From Gordius sp. MW1 (Eukaryota > Nematomorpha > Gordioida > Gordea > Gordiidae): a stretch of DNA of 64,000 bases. Under the pieces are notes generated by a model. It was not told the DNA's origin. It made no database searches and worked only from the letters and a program-made list of their open reading frames with translations. The position numbers were made by a program, and so were the translations under genes. Location: positions 1,550,001 through 1,614,000 of the forward strand of contig OZ038529.1 in assembly GCA_964036665.1 (NCBI GenBank). Direction: 5' to 3'. Shown here piece by piece: positions 1-13,469 of this stretch (position 1 is the first letter of the stretch; every line of letters starts with the position of its first letter).

Positions 1-387
1 TTGTTGGTTAAAGGAGGGTGCGAGATAGCTACCCACGCCGCACGTATAGCCCTGGAACACCTCCCTCTGGGTGACTCCTTTCTAAAACTGGATTTTAAAA
101 ATGTTTTCAACACCGTTCGCCGCACAGCTTTCATTAACGATTTTATCAAGCTATTTCCCCAATACACTAACTACATCATTTTAAGTTACGGGTGCCCTTC
201 AATTTTGAAATTTGAAAAATTCTTCCTTGAATCCGTAGAAAGGATCCAACAAGGCGACTCCCTAGGCCCCCCTTTATTCTGTTTGGCCATAAATCACATA
301 ATTAATGAAATTAACAAACATTGTAAACTCAGGGTTCAAGCTCGGGAGAGGACAAAAAATTTTATATATTTTTTTAAATTAAATTAA
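1..387 (+). pseudogene. Non-LTR (LINE) reverse transcriptase fragment, cut by window edge
   Basis: The open frame runs in from the window start and encodes part of the palm of a non-LTR retrotransposon reverse transcriptase. Visible motifs are LKLDFKNVFNTVRR (motif A, with the first catalytic Asp) and QQGDSLGPPLFCLAIN (motif B). The following catalytic xADD box is missing: after KLRVQ the frame runs into AT-rich repeat sequence and stops. No endonuclease or nucleic-acid-binding domain is visible in this window. This looks like a dead fragment whose upstream part lies outside the window. The exact LINE clade cannot be set from these 128 residues. Confidence 0.8.
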
Positions 388-515
388 TATTTTGTTCTTG
401 TTAATATCATTGATAATATGAATTTATGACCGTCCGCTGGCTACTGACCAATGAAAAAAATGACCATTGGCCAAATAAGTCGAAATTTTTATGAACTGTC
501 CGGGAAATGTCCGAT
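326..515 (+). repeat. Composite repeat: degenerate B-box head plus one ~128-bp satellite monomer
   Basis: GGTTCAAGCTCGGGAGAGG (a decayed GGTTCGAATCCCGGGAGAGG, like a pol III B box) is followed by a T/A-rich stretch, then TTGTTCTTGTTAATA, then CTGACCAATG and TGACCATTGGCCAAA. The same order is seen at 17503-18420. A second partial copy (poly-T then TGTTCTTGTTAATACCATT) lies near 655-720. Confidence 0.6.
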
Positions 516-1053
516 ATTTTTAAAATGAAAAGGTATTTTAGGAATCGGAAAATGTTATTTTACCCCTGGCCGCCCTGGGCACCTACGGGTAAAGTTTCAA
601 GTGAATCGGGCGGGTAGTTTCAGAATTTAGCCCTTATTTAAAACTAAAAGGAATTTTTATTTTAATTTTTTTTTCTTTAAAATTTAATTAATATTATGTT
701 CTTGTTAATACCATTAATCTCTCAAACATATAATATAATTAACACACGAGGACAAAACTGTTTTTTGTAACTATGTTGGATGCTGCTGAAAACAATCTCT
801 CGGCAGGAACTAACGTGCCTTGTTGGGCTAAAAAATTTTTTTGGCTATTTTCGATATCTTGGGATATTTTTTAGGTTTCTTGACCACCAATCCAAGATAT
901 TTTGGTAGGCTAAATAATACTAAAATGTAATATACACCAATAAAATTCATATCAATTTATATATTACCATCAAGTAAGGAATGATCCAAATATGTATTTA
1001 ATTCTTCATTGTTCGGTTGGATATTACTTCTTAAAATATAATTAATAATAATT

Positions 1054-2345
1054 TTAAAAATGCTCTTCTAATAATTGAAATGCTAATGAAGATAATGGCT
1101 GAGATGATTCCGTTATTGACGTAGTCGTCAATGTTAACAGAACATCTAATTCCAATTCATTTTTTGCCGTAATACAATCCTTTGACATTTTTTGCCTTTT
1201 CAAATCTATCAAGTTAAACCCCGACGTAAAAGTTAAAGGAATTATATAAACATTCATATTCATTTAATTTCTCTAATATTAATTTCGTAGATTTTTTATC
1301 TTGGGGCTCTCAGCTTTAAAACCAGTAATATATTTTCCAATTTTATCGACATAGTAGGGGCATAATACTAACGATGGAGTCGTTTGTGTGTAAATGGATT
1401 CGGTCATAACATCAAAAGCAGATATTAAAGATTCGATTTTTTTTGAAAAATCGAATTTCTTCTTCCGAGCATAAAGGGCCACTCAAAGCCCACCCATCAC
1501 CAACATTCTAAACAGTTATAATAAAAATTAATATATTAATTTACCTTATTGAACACCCTCAGCATATTAAAGGTGCTATTCCACCTAGTTACAATATCAA
1601 GGGGAATTTTAACTCCGGCAAATTCTGTAAATTTTTGCATGAGCTTAGGAGACGTATGTAACCTTCTCACCCATCTCGACACTTTGATTAAATCCTCTTC
1701 AAGAACTTTAATCCCCGCCTTTACCAATAGGTTAATGACGTGTCCAAGGCATCTGATGTGATAAATACCCGTCGTTTTTGTTTTAATACAATATGATTTA
1801 GGGCCAAAATCATGTTAGTGGCATTATCCGTTATAATAGCCACTACCTTGTTGGAGATGTTGAATTTAGTCCGTATACCCAAAAAATTGTGCGATATTAT
1901 AACCTGTATATGGGTATGGTAGGCATGATATCTCTATACAAAACTTTGTCATTTGAAATGTGCTTTAATAATGTGCGCAATAATACCCAAGTAGGATTTA
2001 CATTGGACGCTTGACCATACATCCAATGTTAAAGATATATCATCAGCTTGATTTAAAATCTCTTGTATAACGATAACTTTATCCTCATACAGACTTTTAA
2101 TGTTGTTGACCAAGCTAGGTCTTGATATTACTTTTATTGAGGCGTTGATACGCTCAAATATATGTTTAAACTTTTTATTTTCAATAAGGCGAAATGAAAG
2201 GCCTTCTTCTATTTTTAACATGGTTATTAATTAATTAATTTCTGTATTTCCTCCGCAGACATATTTCCCTTTAATATTGATTTTTTCGATGGGTTTTGAA
2301 TATTGGGATGGCATGTTGTATAGTGGTATTTCAAATTACCTAATA
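1054..2345 (-). pseudogene. hAT-family transposase remnant with BED finger
   Basis: Read from 2345 downward, broken frames give the end of a BED zinc finger (NLKYHYTTCHPNI, with the HX4H pair), then LTLDVWSS (first catalytic Asp of hAT), VVAIITDNATNM (second catalytic Asp, about 1815-1860), and RWNSTFNMLRVFN. These are the conserved blocks of hAT transposases, as in ZBED-like proteins. The frame is interrupted several times (open pieces end at 2221-1949, 1727-1536, 1482-1279 and 1263-1054), so it is a pseudogene. A clear C-terminal dimerisation block was not found. No terminal inverted repeats were identified. Confidence 0.75.
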
Positions 2346-3152
2346 TATCGTTTTAGATAGAAAAATATATCTAAAAAAATTAATAAATAAAAATGTCATT
2401 TTAAGGATATTTATGTCTGGCTAGAAAGGATTACCTAAAGGAGGGGCATAATTTTTTTTATTAATTACATATGGAAAAAACTATTCTTGTTGAGGTTTTT
2501 CCACTATATATCTTGTCCCAAACACGGCATTTTCACCTGCTTTTTGACGACGTCCAAATATACCTAGAGCGTAAATTAGAGGGAGTTACTAGGCCAATGT
2601 TACACGATCCAAATTCTTGTACTGTATAAGCGTTCTGACATTCCATTTCCTTATTCAATCCAAAAAATAACGAAGACCGATTCGTGTTTTTTGCATTCGG
2701 AAAAACACGAATCGTAGGAAATAAACAAAATTTCTTACTCACGTTTTCATTTTGTGATTTCGGTCTCGTGTATCCACCATTTTTCATTCTTTCAAGAATT
2801 TTCATTTTATTACATGGAATCAATTAATTGAAGCAAAGGAAAAATAGGAACTGATTATGGTATTTGTTTAATTTATATAGTGGATATATTATTTAGGTAA
2901 TTTTTGTAAGTATAATTCATGAAGATACTTTTTGAAAACAACATCATGGAATCAAAATGAAGCTAGAAACAAATTCAAATATTATTGCAAAATGGAATAT
3001 TTTCTTAAAATAAATTATAATATGCATAAACACTGTTTTCCACATAAGATATTTTCTTAATAACTCACTTGTAAATTTACTTGTAGTGTGTAATTTTAAT
3101 TGTTCAAGTCTTAATCTAAATGCAAAATTAGAATTTTTTTATAGTGGGCCTC

Positions 3153-3497
3153 TTAGTTTTCAGATTTTAATATAAAAACAAGCAATAATATTAATAAGAC
3201 CATGATTATCCATAATCTTAAAAAGAATAAAGGGAAATGATAGGACTTTAATTTATAAGTAGCATCAATCAATAATACTTCAGGATATTTAGAATATTTT
3301 TGATGCTGTTCTTGTGTTTGGGATAACAAGCCACAGAACACATTCCCAATATGTACGTCTACATGATTCCCATTAACATCTAAGATATTGATGAGAGAAA
3401 GCAACTCACTTGATTCTTGCTTTTTATTGGACTTCTTAATCCTTATATTATAGAGATCTCTTAAAATTTTTTTGAAGCTTAAGGACATTGGCATCAA
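3153..3497 (-). pseudogene. MULE-type transposase fragment
   Basis: A 114-residue open piece contains QTQEQHQKYSKYPEVLL followed by IDATYKLKSYHFPLFFL. The block with the pattern evLLIDATYKLn..rfPLf is the start of the MULE (Mutator-like) transposase catalytic domain, as in ZSWIM- and FAR1-type proteins, and carries the first catalytic Asp. The upstream stretch ESSELLSLINILD fits the region before that domain. After the first catalytic block the frame decays into hydrophobic low-complexity sequence, so only a fragment survives. No neighbouring SWIM finger was found. Confidence 0.6.
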
Positions 3498-3620
3498 TGT
3501 TATTTATATATACCACAATCCCTGTTTCCTCAAAATCTAATTTTCTTTGCTTAGGAAGATGATGAAAATAGTTTTCATCTAAAATATACAATGATTATAT
3601 ACAAACTAGTACATTGGTTT

Positions 3621-5094
3621 TGCTTCCCTCCCAGCATATTTTTGTTCTAAGGCAGATGCAAGGGTTAAGCCTGTGGGGCTAAAGAAGGAATATTGTGTTT
3701 ATTCGAGGGAAAAATACTAATGTCTACAAAAATAGCGAAACTGGTTTTTTGTAACGATTTTTTTGGGTTCTAAATGTTTTGTTTCCTAAAAGTTTAAAGT
3801 GATATTGGCGTAAAAATAATAAAATACAAAATAAAATTCCAACAAATATTTTTTTATAAATATACAAAGTAAAAATTATATAAATTAAAAATCATGGGAG
3901 GGGTTCTAATCGGAAAACCACCTCTCCTTACGCCAATGGCTATTTGTTATGGATTTATATTTTTTAAGGCTAATTTTTTTTGCAATTTTATTTATATATG
4001 GCTAAAATATATTTTGAAATTAAAATTTATTTTTTATACATGTAAAATTTATTTAATTATAAATTTTTGAATTTTCTGTCTCACCCAGATGGTAATAACT
4101 TTTTTGACAATTTTAATATGGTTTAACTTTATATTTTATCGTTTTTAAGAAAAGGTGTAAATGTTTTAATTATATTAAAGGCTCGAACTCATTTTTTCTG
4201 GATTTTCATTATATATATCTAAAATGATTTTTAAGATTCATTTTTTATAAATGGCGAAATTATGTTTTATTGTATAAATAATTATTTTGACATTTTTAAT
4301 ATTACTTAATGTTTCTAAATTTATATTTAATAATATTTTTATTTCAGGTCACAATGCAAGGTTTTATAAAAGGTGGGAAATTTCGCATAAGACATAAGTA
4401 ATTAACACATTTGCTGAGCAGATTAATTGCGATATGTCACATAATTAATTAACACATTCGTTGAGCAAAATGGACAAGCAACTTGCTATCAGCAATTGCT
4501 CCTACAAAACTACTTTTATTTAAAGTTGCAAACAAGCTAACATTTTTACTGCTTGAGCTTGTATTTGCTGTTACAACTTAACTCCTCAAGCATTTTACCC
4601 CTCTTGATGACAAAGCTTATGCGTCCGAGCACATATGCTAGATATGTGTTTACGTCCAAGTCAGAGCAAAACAGCAACTTTACAACTATACGTATAATAT
4701 ATGAAGCTTAAATGTTTTATTGCTGCATAAAAATTTTCTTTCATATTAAATCAGGCTAGACCCGTTACAATATGAATGAACCAGAGGAATATAAACATTA
4801 GATTCTACAAAGTATTTTATGTCATGGTTATGCGTTTATTTTGTAGAAGAAACTCAAATTACATTTAAAACTCAGTGACATTTCTTTAAGGCTTATGCTA
4901 AACTTTACCATAAATAAATTGCATAGCAATTAATAAGTATTAATATGCTCTTCCCCAATTAATTACTTATATGCTTTTTATTCCATATCATAAAAGAAGC
5001 TTTTCCGTGTAAATTATATTATTGGATAAACTTATTTGGGTAATAAAAAAAATTTTCAATACAAAAACCCTTAAAAATTAAAAAAAAAATTATG
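3621..5094. other. AT-rich stretch without recognisable gene
   Basis: The sequence is strongly AT-rich with short T and A runs. I see no open frame with recognisable motifs, no RNA gene and no clear terminal repeats. Near 4395-4480 the phrase TTAATTAACACATT(T/C)G(C/T)TGAGCA occurs in imperfect duplicate. Confidence 0.4.
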
Positions 5095-5352
5095 TTTTGC
5101 CCCCCCCCCCAATTAGTCACTGCCCTTTCCTAATTAGACACTGCCCCTCCCTAATTAGCCACTGCCTAAATTTTGGATAGTCGAGGACCTTTTTTTTTGC
5201 TCTCAGGAAAATTTTTGGTAGGGACAATTTTTGGATGTCGAGACCTTTTTTTTGCTCGCTGAAAAATTTTTAAATTATTTTTTTGGTGTCAGAAAAAATC
5301 TTATTTTAATTCTGCCCCCCCCCCCTAATTCAAAACCTGCGTACGCCCATGT
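5095..5352 (+). repeat. Decayed poly-C repeat ending in GCGTACGCCCATG
   Basis: There are two poly-C runs followed by AATTAG or TAATTC, and a terminal GCGTACGCCCATG. This resembles the right end of the ATGGGCGTAGCC MITE family found elsewhere here (CTAATTCCAATGCTGGCTACGCCCATG). Internal duplication of ATTAG(T/C)CACTGCC suggests a rearranged copy. Confidence 0.4.
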
Positions 5353-5410
5353 TAAATCAAAGTCATTTTTTTGCTTATTTTTCACGTCAATTATTATTAT
5401 AGGACGGTCG

Positions 5411-6757
<1,347 letters not shown>

Positions 6758-7041
6758 TGTGGCGTTTTAGACATTGGCGAGATAAAGTAGCGAACGGACA
6801 TTCACCGTACTTTTACTTGTCGATTAAAAATTATCCATCCATAAACAATTCCTTCCGTCATCATAAATATCATCTTATCGCTCAAATAACATTCATCGCT
6901 AATATCTCAAATAACATTCATCGCTAATATCTCAAATAACATTCATCGCTAATATCAATATTTGTTTATTAATATTTCATTTGCATTATTATCGCGCGTG
7001 TGAAAATACAGAAAATAAACAACTACCTAACAATCATTACA
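6758..7041 (+). repeat. 5' LTR of element 1
   Basis: It starts TGTGGCGTTTTAGAC and ends CAATCATTACA. It matches 11075-11358 except for CCGT versus CTTT (two bases) and one further T/C change. Three tandem 25-bp units (CTCAAATAACATTCATCGC...) lie at 6881-6955 and are candidate promoter or enhancer repeats of U3. Confidence 0.95.
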
Positions 7042-7042
7042 A

Positions 7043-7060
7043 TGGTGACCTGAGACGTGA
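7043..7060 (+). promoter_or_regulatory. Primer-binding site of element 1
   Basis: TGGTGACCTGAGACG begins one base after the 5' LTR. The TGG start pairs with a tRNA CCA end. The first eight bases are shared with elements 2 and 3. I could not assign the primer tRNA. Confidence 0.75.
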
Positions 7061-7902
7061 TGGAAACAAACTCAACAATTCCAGACTCTAATGAACCAAG
7101 AGAAAGCGCAGTTCATGTGAGAATTCCTGGATTCCATTCTAAAAATATTCGCATATGGTTGTCACAGGTAGAAGCCGTGTTTCACACACGCAACATATCC
7201 TCGCAGAAGACTAAGTATTCCTACCTAGTCGAATCACTACCCCCAGAAGTCGCGGAAGAGGTGGCAGACCTCATATTCACGGTTCCTGAAATTACTCCTT
7301 ACGACAAACTGAAGGAAGCAATCGTAAAAAGACTAGGAGACAGTGATGAAAAAAGGATAAGGAATTTATTCTCTTCGATATTCCTAGGAGACCGCAACCC
7401 ATCCCAATTGGTAAGATACTTAAAATCTCGTTTAGGTAATAATGTGATGGACGAAAAGATTTTAAAAAGCCTCTGGATGGATAAGCTACCCCAACATGTG
7501 GTAAGCATCTTGGCTACAATGGGAGATGACCAATCACTTGATCGTATAGCAGAAGTCGCTGATAGGATTCACGAAACGTTCAGAGTCAGTAGCTTAGCAT
7601 CAGTAGCTACTCCCTATAACCTCACTCCAAATAACCCTACTCCCAATATTCCTATTCCCAATACTCAAACAAACGAAATGCAGGAACTGATCAAAGCTGT
7701 GTCACAATTAGAACTCAGAGTAAATCAATTAACAGGCAATCCCAACGACAGTAGGACGACATGGAGAAGGTCAGGCAGATCTAGGTCATCATCCAGACAA
7801 CGCCCAACTGACACATGTTGGTACCATTATAAATTTGGAAAGGAAGCCAGGAAGTGCATGCAGCCATGCAATTTTAACACCAACTCCCAACAAAAAAACT
7901 GA
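7057..7902 (+). CDS. gag: Gag polyprotein of element 1
   Basis: A 281-residue capsid/nucleocapsid protein of a Ty3/gypsy element, which would assemble the cytoplasmic virus-like particle. The first part (to about residue 175) is the gypsy capsid region, with [17 protein letters not shown] and [16 protein letters not shown] Gln/Asn-Pro-rich linker follows, then an Arg/Ser stretch ([13 protein letters not shown]). It ends in an unusual zinc-knuckle-like [18 protein letters not shown] (CX2HX9CX3C, about residues 252-271). The ATG lies 14 nt into the leader after the primer site. The protein stops at TGA immediately after the A AAA AAC frameshift heptamer. Homologues of the same layout lie at 12610 and 59026 in this window. 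Confidence 0.92.
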   Translation: MMETNSTIPDSNEPRESAVHVRIPGFHSKNIRIWLSQVEAVFHTRNISSQKTKYSYLVESLPPEVAEEVADLIFTVPEITPYDKLKEAIVKRLGDSDEKRIRNLFSSIFLGDRNPSQLVRYLKSRLGNNVMDEKILKSLWMDKLPQHVVSILATMGDDQSLDRIAEVADRIHETFRVSSLASVATPYNLTPNNPTPNIPIPNTQTNEMQELIKAVSQLELRVNQLTGNPNDSRTTWRRSGRSRSSSRQRPTDTCWYHYKFGKEARKCMQPCNFNTNSQQKN

Positions 7903-7940
7903 CGGGCCGTCCCATATGGGCGACAATGGGAAACGGCCGT
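7893..7940 (+). promoter_or_regulatory. -1 ribosomal frameshift signal, gag to pol (element 1)
   Basis: In the gag frame the heptamer A AAA AAC (7893-7899) is directly followed by the gag stop TGA. A shift of -1 enters the pol frame at CTG (7899), which is open from there on. Downstream, ACGGGCCGTCCC (7902-7913) can pair with GGGAAACGGCCGT (7928-7940) as an imperfect hairpin. Element 3 has the same arrangement. Confidence 0.75.
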
Positions 7941-10900
7941 ACTTTCAGCCGCCTATTCTATTTATTCGACCGGTCCACCCAACGAAAATATCTCGTCGAC
8001 ACAGGCGCTGAAGTTAGCGTAATCCCACCCCCTCCCAAACATCCATTGATCCCGCATGGCCCAACTCTACAAGCGGCTAACCAAACCAGCATACACACAT
8101 ACGGACAAGTCGTATTGGGTTTAGACCTTGGTTTGCGACGGGAATTCAAATGGGTATTTTTAGTCGCAAACGTACACACCCCTATAATTGGAGCTGACTT
8201 ACTGCACCACTATAAGTTAGTTGTGGACATCAACAATAAACGACTTATAGACAGCACCACACAATTATCGTCGAGAGGAACATCCTCACCACACCAGACG
8301 TTCGGCATCCGTGTAGCACTCAGCAATCACAGCACAAAATTCGATGCAATTCTGCACGAATTTCCATCACTCATATCCCCTCTAAACTTCAACCGACAGA
8401 TTCCACCCCATGATGTGCTCCACCACATTCTAACAAAAGGCCCAGCACAGCACTCACGCCCCAGACGATTGGCGCCCGATAAATTAAGTTCAGCCAAGAA
8501 AGAGTTCGAATATATGCTGGAACTTGGGATCATCAGAGAGTCAAAAAGTAATTGGGCATCCCCATTACATCTGGCTGCCAAAAAGTCAGGCGACTGGAGA
8601 CCGTGTGGGGACTATCGCGGGCTGAACAAAGTCACATTGCCTGATCGGTATCCCATTCCCCACATACATGATTTTTCCGCCAACCTCCACAACAAAACAA
8701 TATTTTCCAAGCTCGACCTGGTAAGAGCATATCACAACATTCCAATTGCAGCAGGTGACATCAGCAAAACAGCCGTGACAACGCCATTTGGTTTATACGA
8801 ATTCACTAGAATGCCCTTTGGTCTAAGAAACGCGGCTCAGACATTTCAACGGTTCATAGATGAAGTGTTAAGAGGGCTCGACTATGCCTACGCTTATATC
8901 GACGATATACTTATAGCTAGCACCTCGGAAAAAGAACACGAAAATCACTTAAGGACCGTTTTACAACGACTACAGGACTTTGACCTCCGAATAAGTCCTT
9001 TAAAATGCAAGTTTGGAACTCACGAACTCGAGTTTCTGGGACATCATATATCAAAAACTGGCATCACTCCACTAATGGATAAGGTCGACGCTATCCGCGA
9101 ATTTCCACTACCGGACTCCACAAAGAAGCTTCGCAGATTCTTGGGGATGATAAATTTTTATCGTAGATTCCTACCCGGAATTTCCCGTACCCTTCAACCT
9201 TTAACGGACGTGTTAAAGAAACCAAAAAAATCTCTAACTTTCAACGACGACCAGATAAAAGCGTTCGAAAAAGCAAAATCAGCTTTAGCAGATTTTACCG
9301 CACTTAGTTTCTTAGATACAGATCCACGAACAGAAATAAGGTTGACTACAGACGCATCGGACACAGCAGTCGGAGCAGTATTGGAGCAGGTAATTTCGGA
9401 CCAGGTAAAACCAATATCATTTTATTCGGTCAAGCTGCAACCAACGCAAACGCGATATAGCACTTTCGGCCGGGAGCTTCTTGCAATTTATTTAGCTATT
9501 AAGCACTTTCGCCACTTTTTAGAAGGTCGAAGTTTCTCCGTGTATACGGACCACAAACCACTAATTTACGCCTTTAACGCTAAACCTGACCAGTATTCAC
9601 CTAGAGAAACGAGACAATTGGACCTAATATCGCAATTTACAACTGATATTCGGTACATCAAAGGTGAAAGTAATACAGTTGCAGACGCGCTCTCTCGGAC
9701 GGAGGTAGATTCTATCAGGTTACCAGAAATGCCCGATCTAGAAGAGATTAGTAGACAACAAATAAATGACGAAACCCTGAGAAACTTAAAGGATTCATCA
9801 TCTTTGAAATTGCAGTTAGTACCAATTCCAGGATCAGAGCGAAAAATCCTTTGCGATCTCTCAACCGCCAAACCACGACCGGTAATTCCAGAAACACTCA
9901 GAAAAATAGTTTTCGACCATTTCCACACTATATCACACCCAGGTATACGCGCCACTGTGAAACTAATTACAAATCGGGTAGTCTGGCCGTCAATAAACAA
10001 AGACGTTGTGAGATGGGCAAGAACTTGTGAAAGGTGCCAACGATGCAAGGTATTTCGACACACCGTTACAGTACCCGGAACATTCGCTAAACCCGACGCC
10101 CGTTTTGCCCACATCCACATAGACTTGGTAGGGCCACTACCACCATCAAACGGATATACGCATATGTTAACAGCAGTGGACCGATTCACCAGATGGCCCA
10201 TGGCTATTCCTTTGAATGATACATCCACGGAGGTTATCGCAAAAAAGCTGATAGAACACTGGATTGCGAACTTCGGTGTGCCACATACCATTACCACCGA
10301 TAGAGGATCACAGTTCCAATCATCTCTCTTCCGAGAACTCTCCAATCTCTTAGGTTGCACACATATTAAAACAACCGCCTACCATCCCGCCGCAAACGGA
10401 CTCGTCGAACGATTCCATAGACAACTTAAAGAGTCGTTAAAAGCCGCCGGGGAGACTAAGTGGAACGAAATTTTACCATTGGTATTATTAGGATTACGTT
10501 CAACTATCAAAGAAGACATAGGAGCAACAACAGCAGAATTGGTGTACGGTACGACCTTACGACTACCAGGAGACTTCGTCCTAAAAACCGAACCTAACCC
10601 ATTACAACATCATTTCGTTGACAAGCTCAGGAGGACCATGGCAAAAATTCCTTACCCCATACCAAAACACCATGCTACAACAAAAGAACAAGTTAGCAGC
10701 TACCTGTTCGAAGCAACCCACGTGTTCGTCAGACACGACGCCGTCAGTAAGCCACTCTCTCCAACGTATGACGGTCCTTACAAAGTATTGAAACGTGAAC
10801 CAAAATACTTCGTCATTGAAAAAAATGGTAAAAGAGATTCTGTCTCGATAGACAGATTAAAACCCTGCCATCGAAGCAGAGAGGAACCACCCTTTCAGAC

Positions 10901-11015
10901 CGCCGACGAAACGCAAGCTGAGGCACCGACACAAGAAGCAGAAGAACCAACCAAAATAACTAGAAAAGGCAGAAAGGTCCATTGGCCGAAAAACCTTCGG
11001 GAATACATCACATAA
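7899..11015 (+). CDS. pol: Pol polyprotein of element 1 (protease, RT, RNase H, integrase)
   Basis: This is the replication polyprotein of a Ty3/gypsy retrotransposon. Counting from the ATG at 7926 (1029 residues), domains in order are: aspartic protease with [13 protein letters not shown] (DTG about 25-27) and PIIGADLL; reverse transcriptase with [12 protein letters not shown] (about 222) and [11 protein letters not shown] (catalytic Asp pair about 326); RNase H with LTTDASD (about 473) and YTDHKPL; integrase HHCC finger ending CERCQRC (about 700); the integrase triad in [13 protein letters not shown] (about 732), [10 protein letters not shown] (about 790) and [11 protein letters not shown] (about 826); and a C-terminal tail with [10 protein letters not shown]. 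All catalytic residues are present and there are no stops. I start the feature at the frameshift codon because the upstream frame stays open and joins gag there. There is no chromodomain and no envelope gene. Confidence 0.95.
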   Translation: MTGRPIWATMGNGRTFSRLFYLFDRSTQRKYLVDTGAEVSVIPPPPKHPLIPHGPTLQAANQTSIHTYGQVVLGLDLGLRREFKWVFLVANVHTPIIGADLLHHYKLVVDINNKRLIDSTTQLSSRGTSSPHQTFGIRVALSNHSTKFDAILHEFPSLISPLNFNRQIPPHDVLHHILTKGPAQHSRPRRLAPDKLSSAKKEFEYMLELGIIRESKSNWASPLHLAAKKSGDWRPCGDYRGLNKVTLPDRYPIPHIHDFSANLHNKTIFSKLDLVRAYHNIPIAAGDISKTAVTTPFGLYEFTRMPFGLRNAAQTFQRFIDEVLRGLDYAYAYIDDILIASTSEKEHENHLRTVLQRLQDFDLRISPLKCKFGTHELEFLGHHISKTGITPLMDKVDAIREFPLPDSTKKLRRFLGMINFYRRFLPGISRTLQPLTDVLKKPKKSLTFNDDQIKAFEKAKSALADFTALSFLDTDPRTEIRLTTDASDTAVGAVLEQVISDQVKPISFYSVKLQPTQTRYSTFGRELLAIYLAIKHFRHFLEGRSFSVYTDHKPLIYAFNAKPDQYSPRETRQLDLISQFTTDIRYIKGESNTVADALSRTEVDSIRLPEMPDLEEISRQQINDETLRNLKDSSSLKLQLVPIPGSERKILCDLSTAKPRPVIPETLRKIVFDHFHTISHPGIRATVKLITNRVVWPSINKDVVRWARTCERCQRCKVFRHTVTVPGTFAKPDARFAHIHIDLVGPLPPSNGYTHMLTAVDRFTRWPMAIPLNDTSTEVIAKKLIEHWIANFGVPHTITTDRGSQFQSSLFRELSNLLGCTHIKTTAYHPAANGLVERFHRQLKESLKAAGETKWNEILPLVLLGLRSTIKEDIGATTAELVYGTTLRLPGDFVLKTEPNPLQHHFVDKLRRTMAKIPYPIPKHHATTKEQVSSYLFEATHVFVRHDAVSKPLSPTYDGPYKVLKREPKYFVIEKNGKRDSVSIDRLKPCHRSREEPPFQTADETQAEAPTQEAEEPTKITRKGRKVHWPKNLREYIT

Positions 11016-11059
11016 TTTTTAGCCAACTCTTATCGACATATTTAAAACTTTAAATATAT

Positions 11060-11074
11060 CTGGAAGGGGAGTAT
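11060..11074 (+). promoter_or_regulatory. Polypurine tract of element 1
   Basis: TGGAAGGGGAGTAT lies directly before the 3' LTR start TGTGGC. This is the expected plus-strand DNA primer position for an LTR retrotransposon. Confidence 0.7.
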
Positions 11075-11358
11075 TGTGGCGTTTTAGACATTGGCGAGAT
11101 AAAGTAGCGAACGGACATTCACTTTACTTTTACTTGTCGATTAAAAATCATCCATCCATAAACAATTCCTTCCGTCATCATAAATATCATCTTATCGCTC
11201 AAATAACATTCATCGCTAATATCTCAAATAACATTCATCGCTAATATCTCAAATAACATTCATCGCTAATATCAATATTTGTTTATTAATATTTCATTTG
11301 CATTATTATCGCGCGTGTGAAAATACAGAAAATAAACAACTACCTAACAATCATTACA
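11075..11358 (+). repeat. 3' LTR of element 1
   Basis: It is a 284-bp copy of 6758-7041 with three differences, and includes the same three 25-bp internal repeats. It is followed at once by the resumed ATCT array, whose first bases CTAT form the target duplication. Confidence 0.95.
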
Positions 11359-12595
<1,237 letters not shown>

Positions 12596-12596
12596 T

Positions 12597-12614
12597 TGGT
12601 GACCCCTCAATGGA
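12597..12614 (+). promoter_or_regulatory. Primer-binding site of element 2
   Basis: TGGTGACCCCTCAATGG follows the 5' LTR. The first ten bases TGGTGACCCC are shared with element 3, so both probably used the same or a very similar tRNA primer. Confidence 0.65.
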
Positions 12615-13459
12615 CACAAACCTAGCCCAAGATTCCCCCAAAGAAACAGATCCAGCGCAACTCGAAAGTGCCATTTTTTTCAAACTACCCCCTTTCAATC
12701 GCTTAAACCCCCGCCTTTGGTTTATCCAAATCGAACTGTTTACGATTCGACGGATAAGATCCGAGGCCTCCAAACTTGCATATGTGGTTGAATCCCTTCC
12801 ACAAGAAGTGACCACTGAAATCCAAGACTTCTTGGAAAACATACCAGTGGAATCCCCCTATACTACAATTCGAGCAGCCATTTTAGATCGTACAACCAGG
12901 TCAGAGTCAGCAAGATTCCGCGAACTACTTACTAACGTAGAGTTGGGCGACCGTAAGCCCTCCCATCTTTACAGACACATGAAGGCACTCCTCGGTGCAG
13001 CTAAAATGGACGAGGCTATTCTGAAACAGCTGTGGCTAGACAAATTGGACAGCAATATGACTAGCATTTTAGCCATTTGCGCAGGTGACCAGTCTCTATC
13101 CAAGCTAGCTGAATCAGCCGATAGGATCGCCGAGACATACCGTACCCCCCAATTATCAAATATCATTCCAAAAGCGAACAATGAATTGGAAATGCTCCGT
13201 GGCATGGTTGAAAAACTCAATTTGAGCATTGACACATTACGCCAGGATCTCGACCAGCAAAAACGACTCACAAGGGACAAATTTTCGCCTAGGCGTTCTC
13301 AGTCACCTTCCAGACCCTCCCACTGATGTTCCCCCTGACTGGTGCTGGTACCATCAGCAATTCAGGCACAAGGCCTCCAAATGCCAATCACCGTTTAACT
13401 ACACTATGACCGCAGCGTCAAACCATTCGGCCAGCCAGGAACAGCGACGCTTGGTCTAG
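12610..13459 (+). pseudogene. gag: Gag of element 2, frameshifted
   Basis: The first frame (12610-13326, 238 residues) aligns in layout with element 1 Gag: YVVESLPQEVTTEIQDFL, LWLDKLDSNMTSILA and an Arg/Ser-rich end. It shifts frame at about 13310 to continue as DWCWYHQQFRHKASKCQSPFN (13229-13459 frame). The last Cys of the knuckle pattern is replaced by Phe (CQSPF instead of CxQPC). No A AAA AAC heptamer is seen at the expected gag end. The gene is therefore non-functional in the usual form. Confidence 0.85.
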
Positions 13460-13469
13460 GCCTATCAAG

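Larger units (their letters stand above)
6758..11358 (+). mobile_element. Ty3/gypsy LTR retrotransposon, apparently intact (element 1)
   Basis: This is a complete 4601-bp element. The LTRs are 284 bp each, begin TGTGGC and end TTACA, and differ at only three positions by my comparison. The target duplication is CTAT (6754-6757 and 11359-11362). A primer-binding site starts at 7043, gag is open, and pol is reached by a -1 frameshift and open to its end. A purine tract (about 11061-11071, GGAAGGGGAGTAT context) precedes the 3' LTR. The domain order protease, RT, RNase H, integrase defines Ty3/gypsy. No envelope-like frame is present. Near-identical LTRs and full open frames suggest a recent insertion that may still be autonomous. 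Confidence 0.95.

Noticed and set aside
2533-2823. 96-residue minus-strand open frame near the MULE and hAT remnants
   Set aside because: No recognised domain; it may be transposon debris but I cannot support a function.
9566-10360. 264-residue minus-strand open frame inside element 1 pol
   Set aside because: Antisense shadow of a well-supported pol frame; same for 15175-15600, 56212-56610 and 58349-58644.
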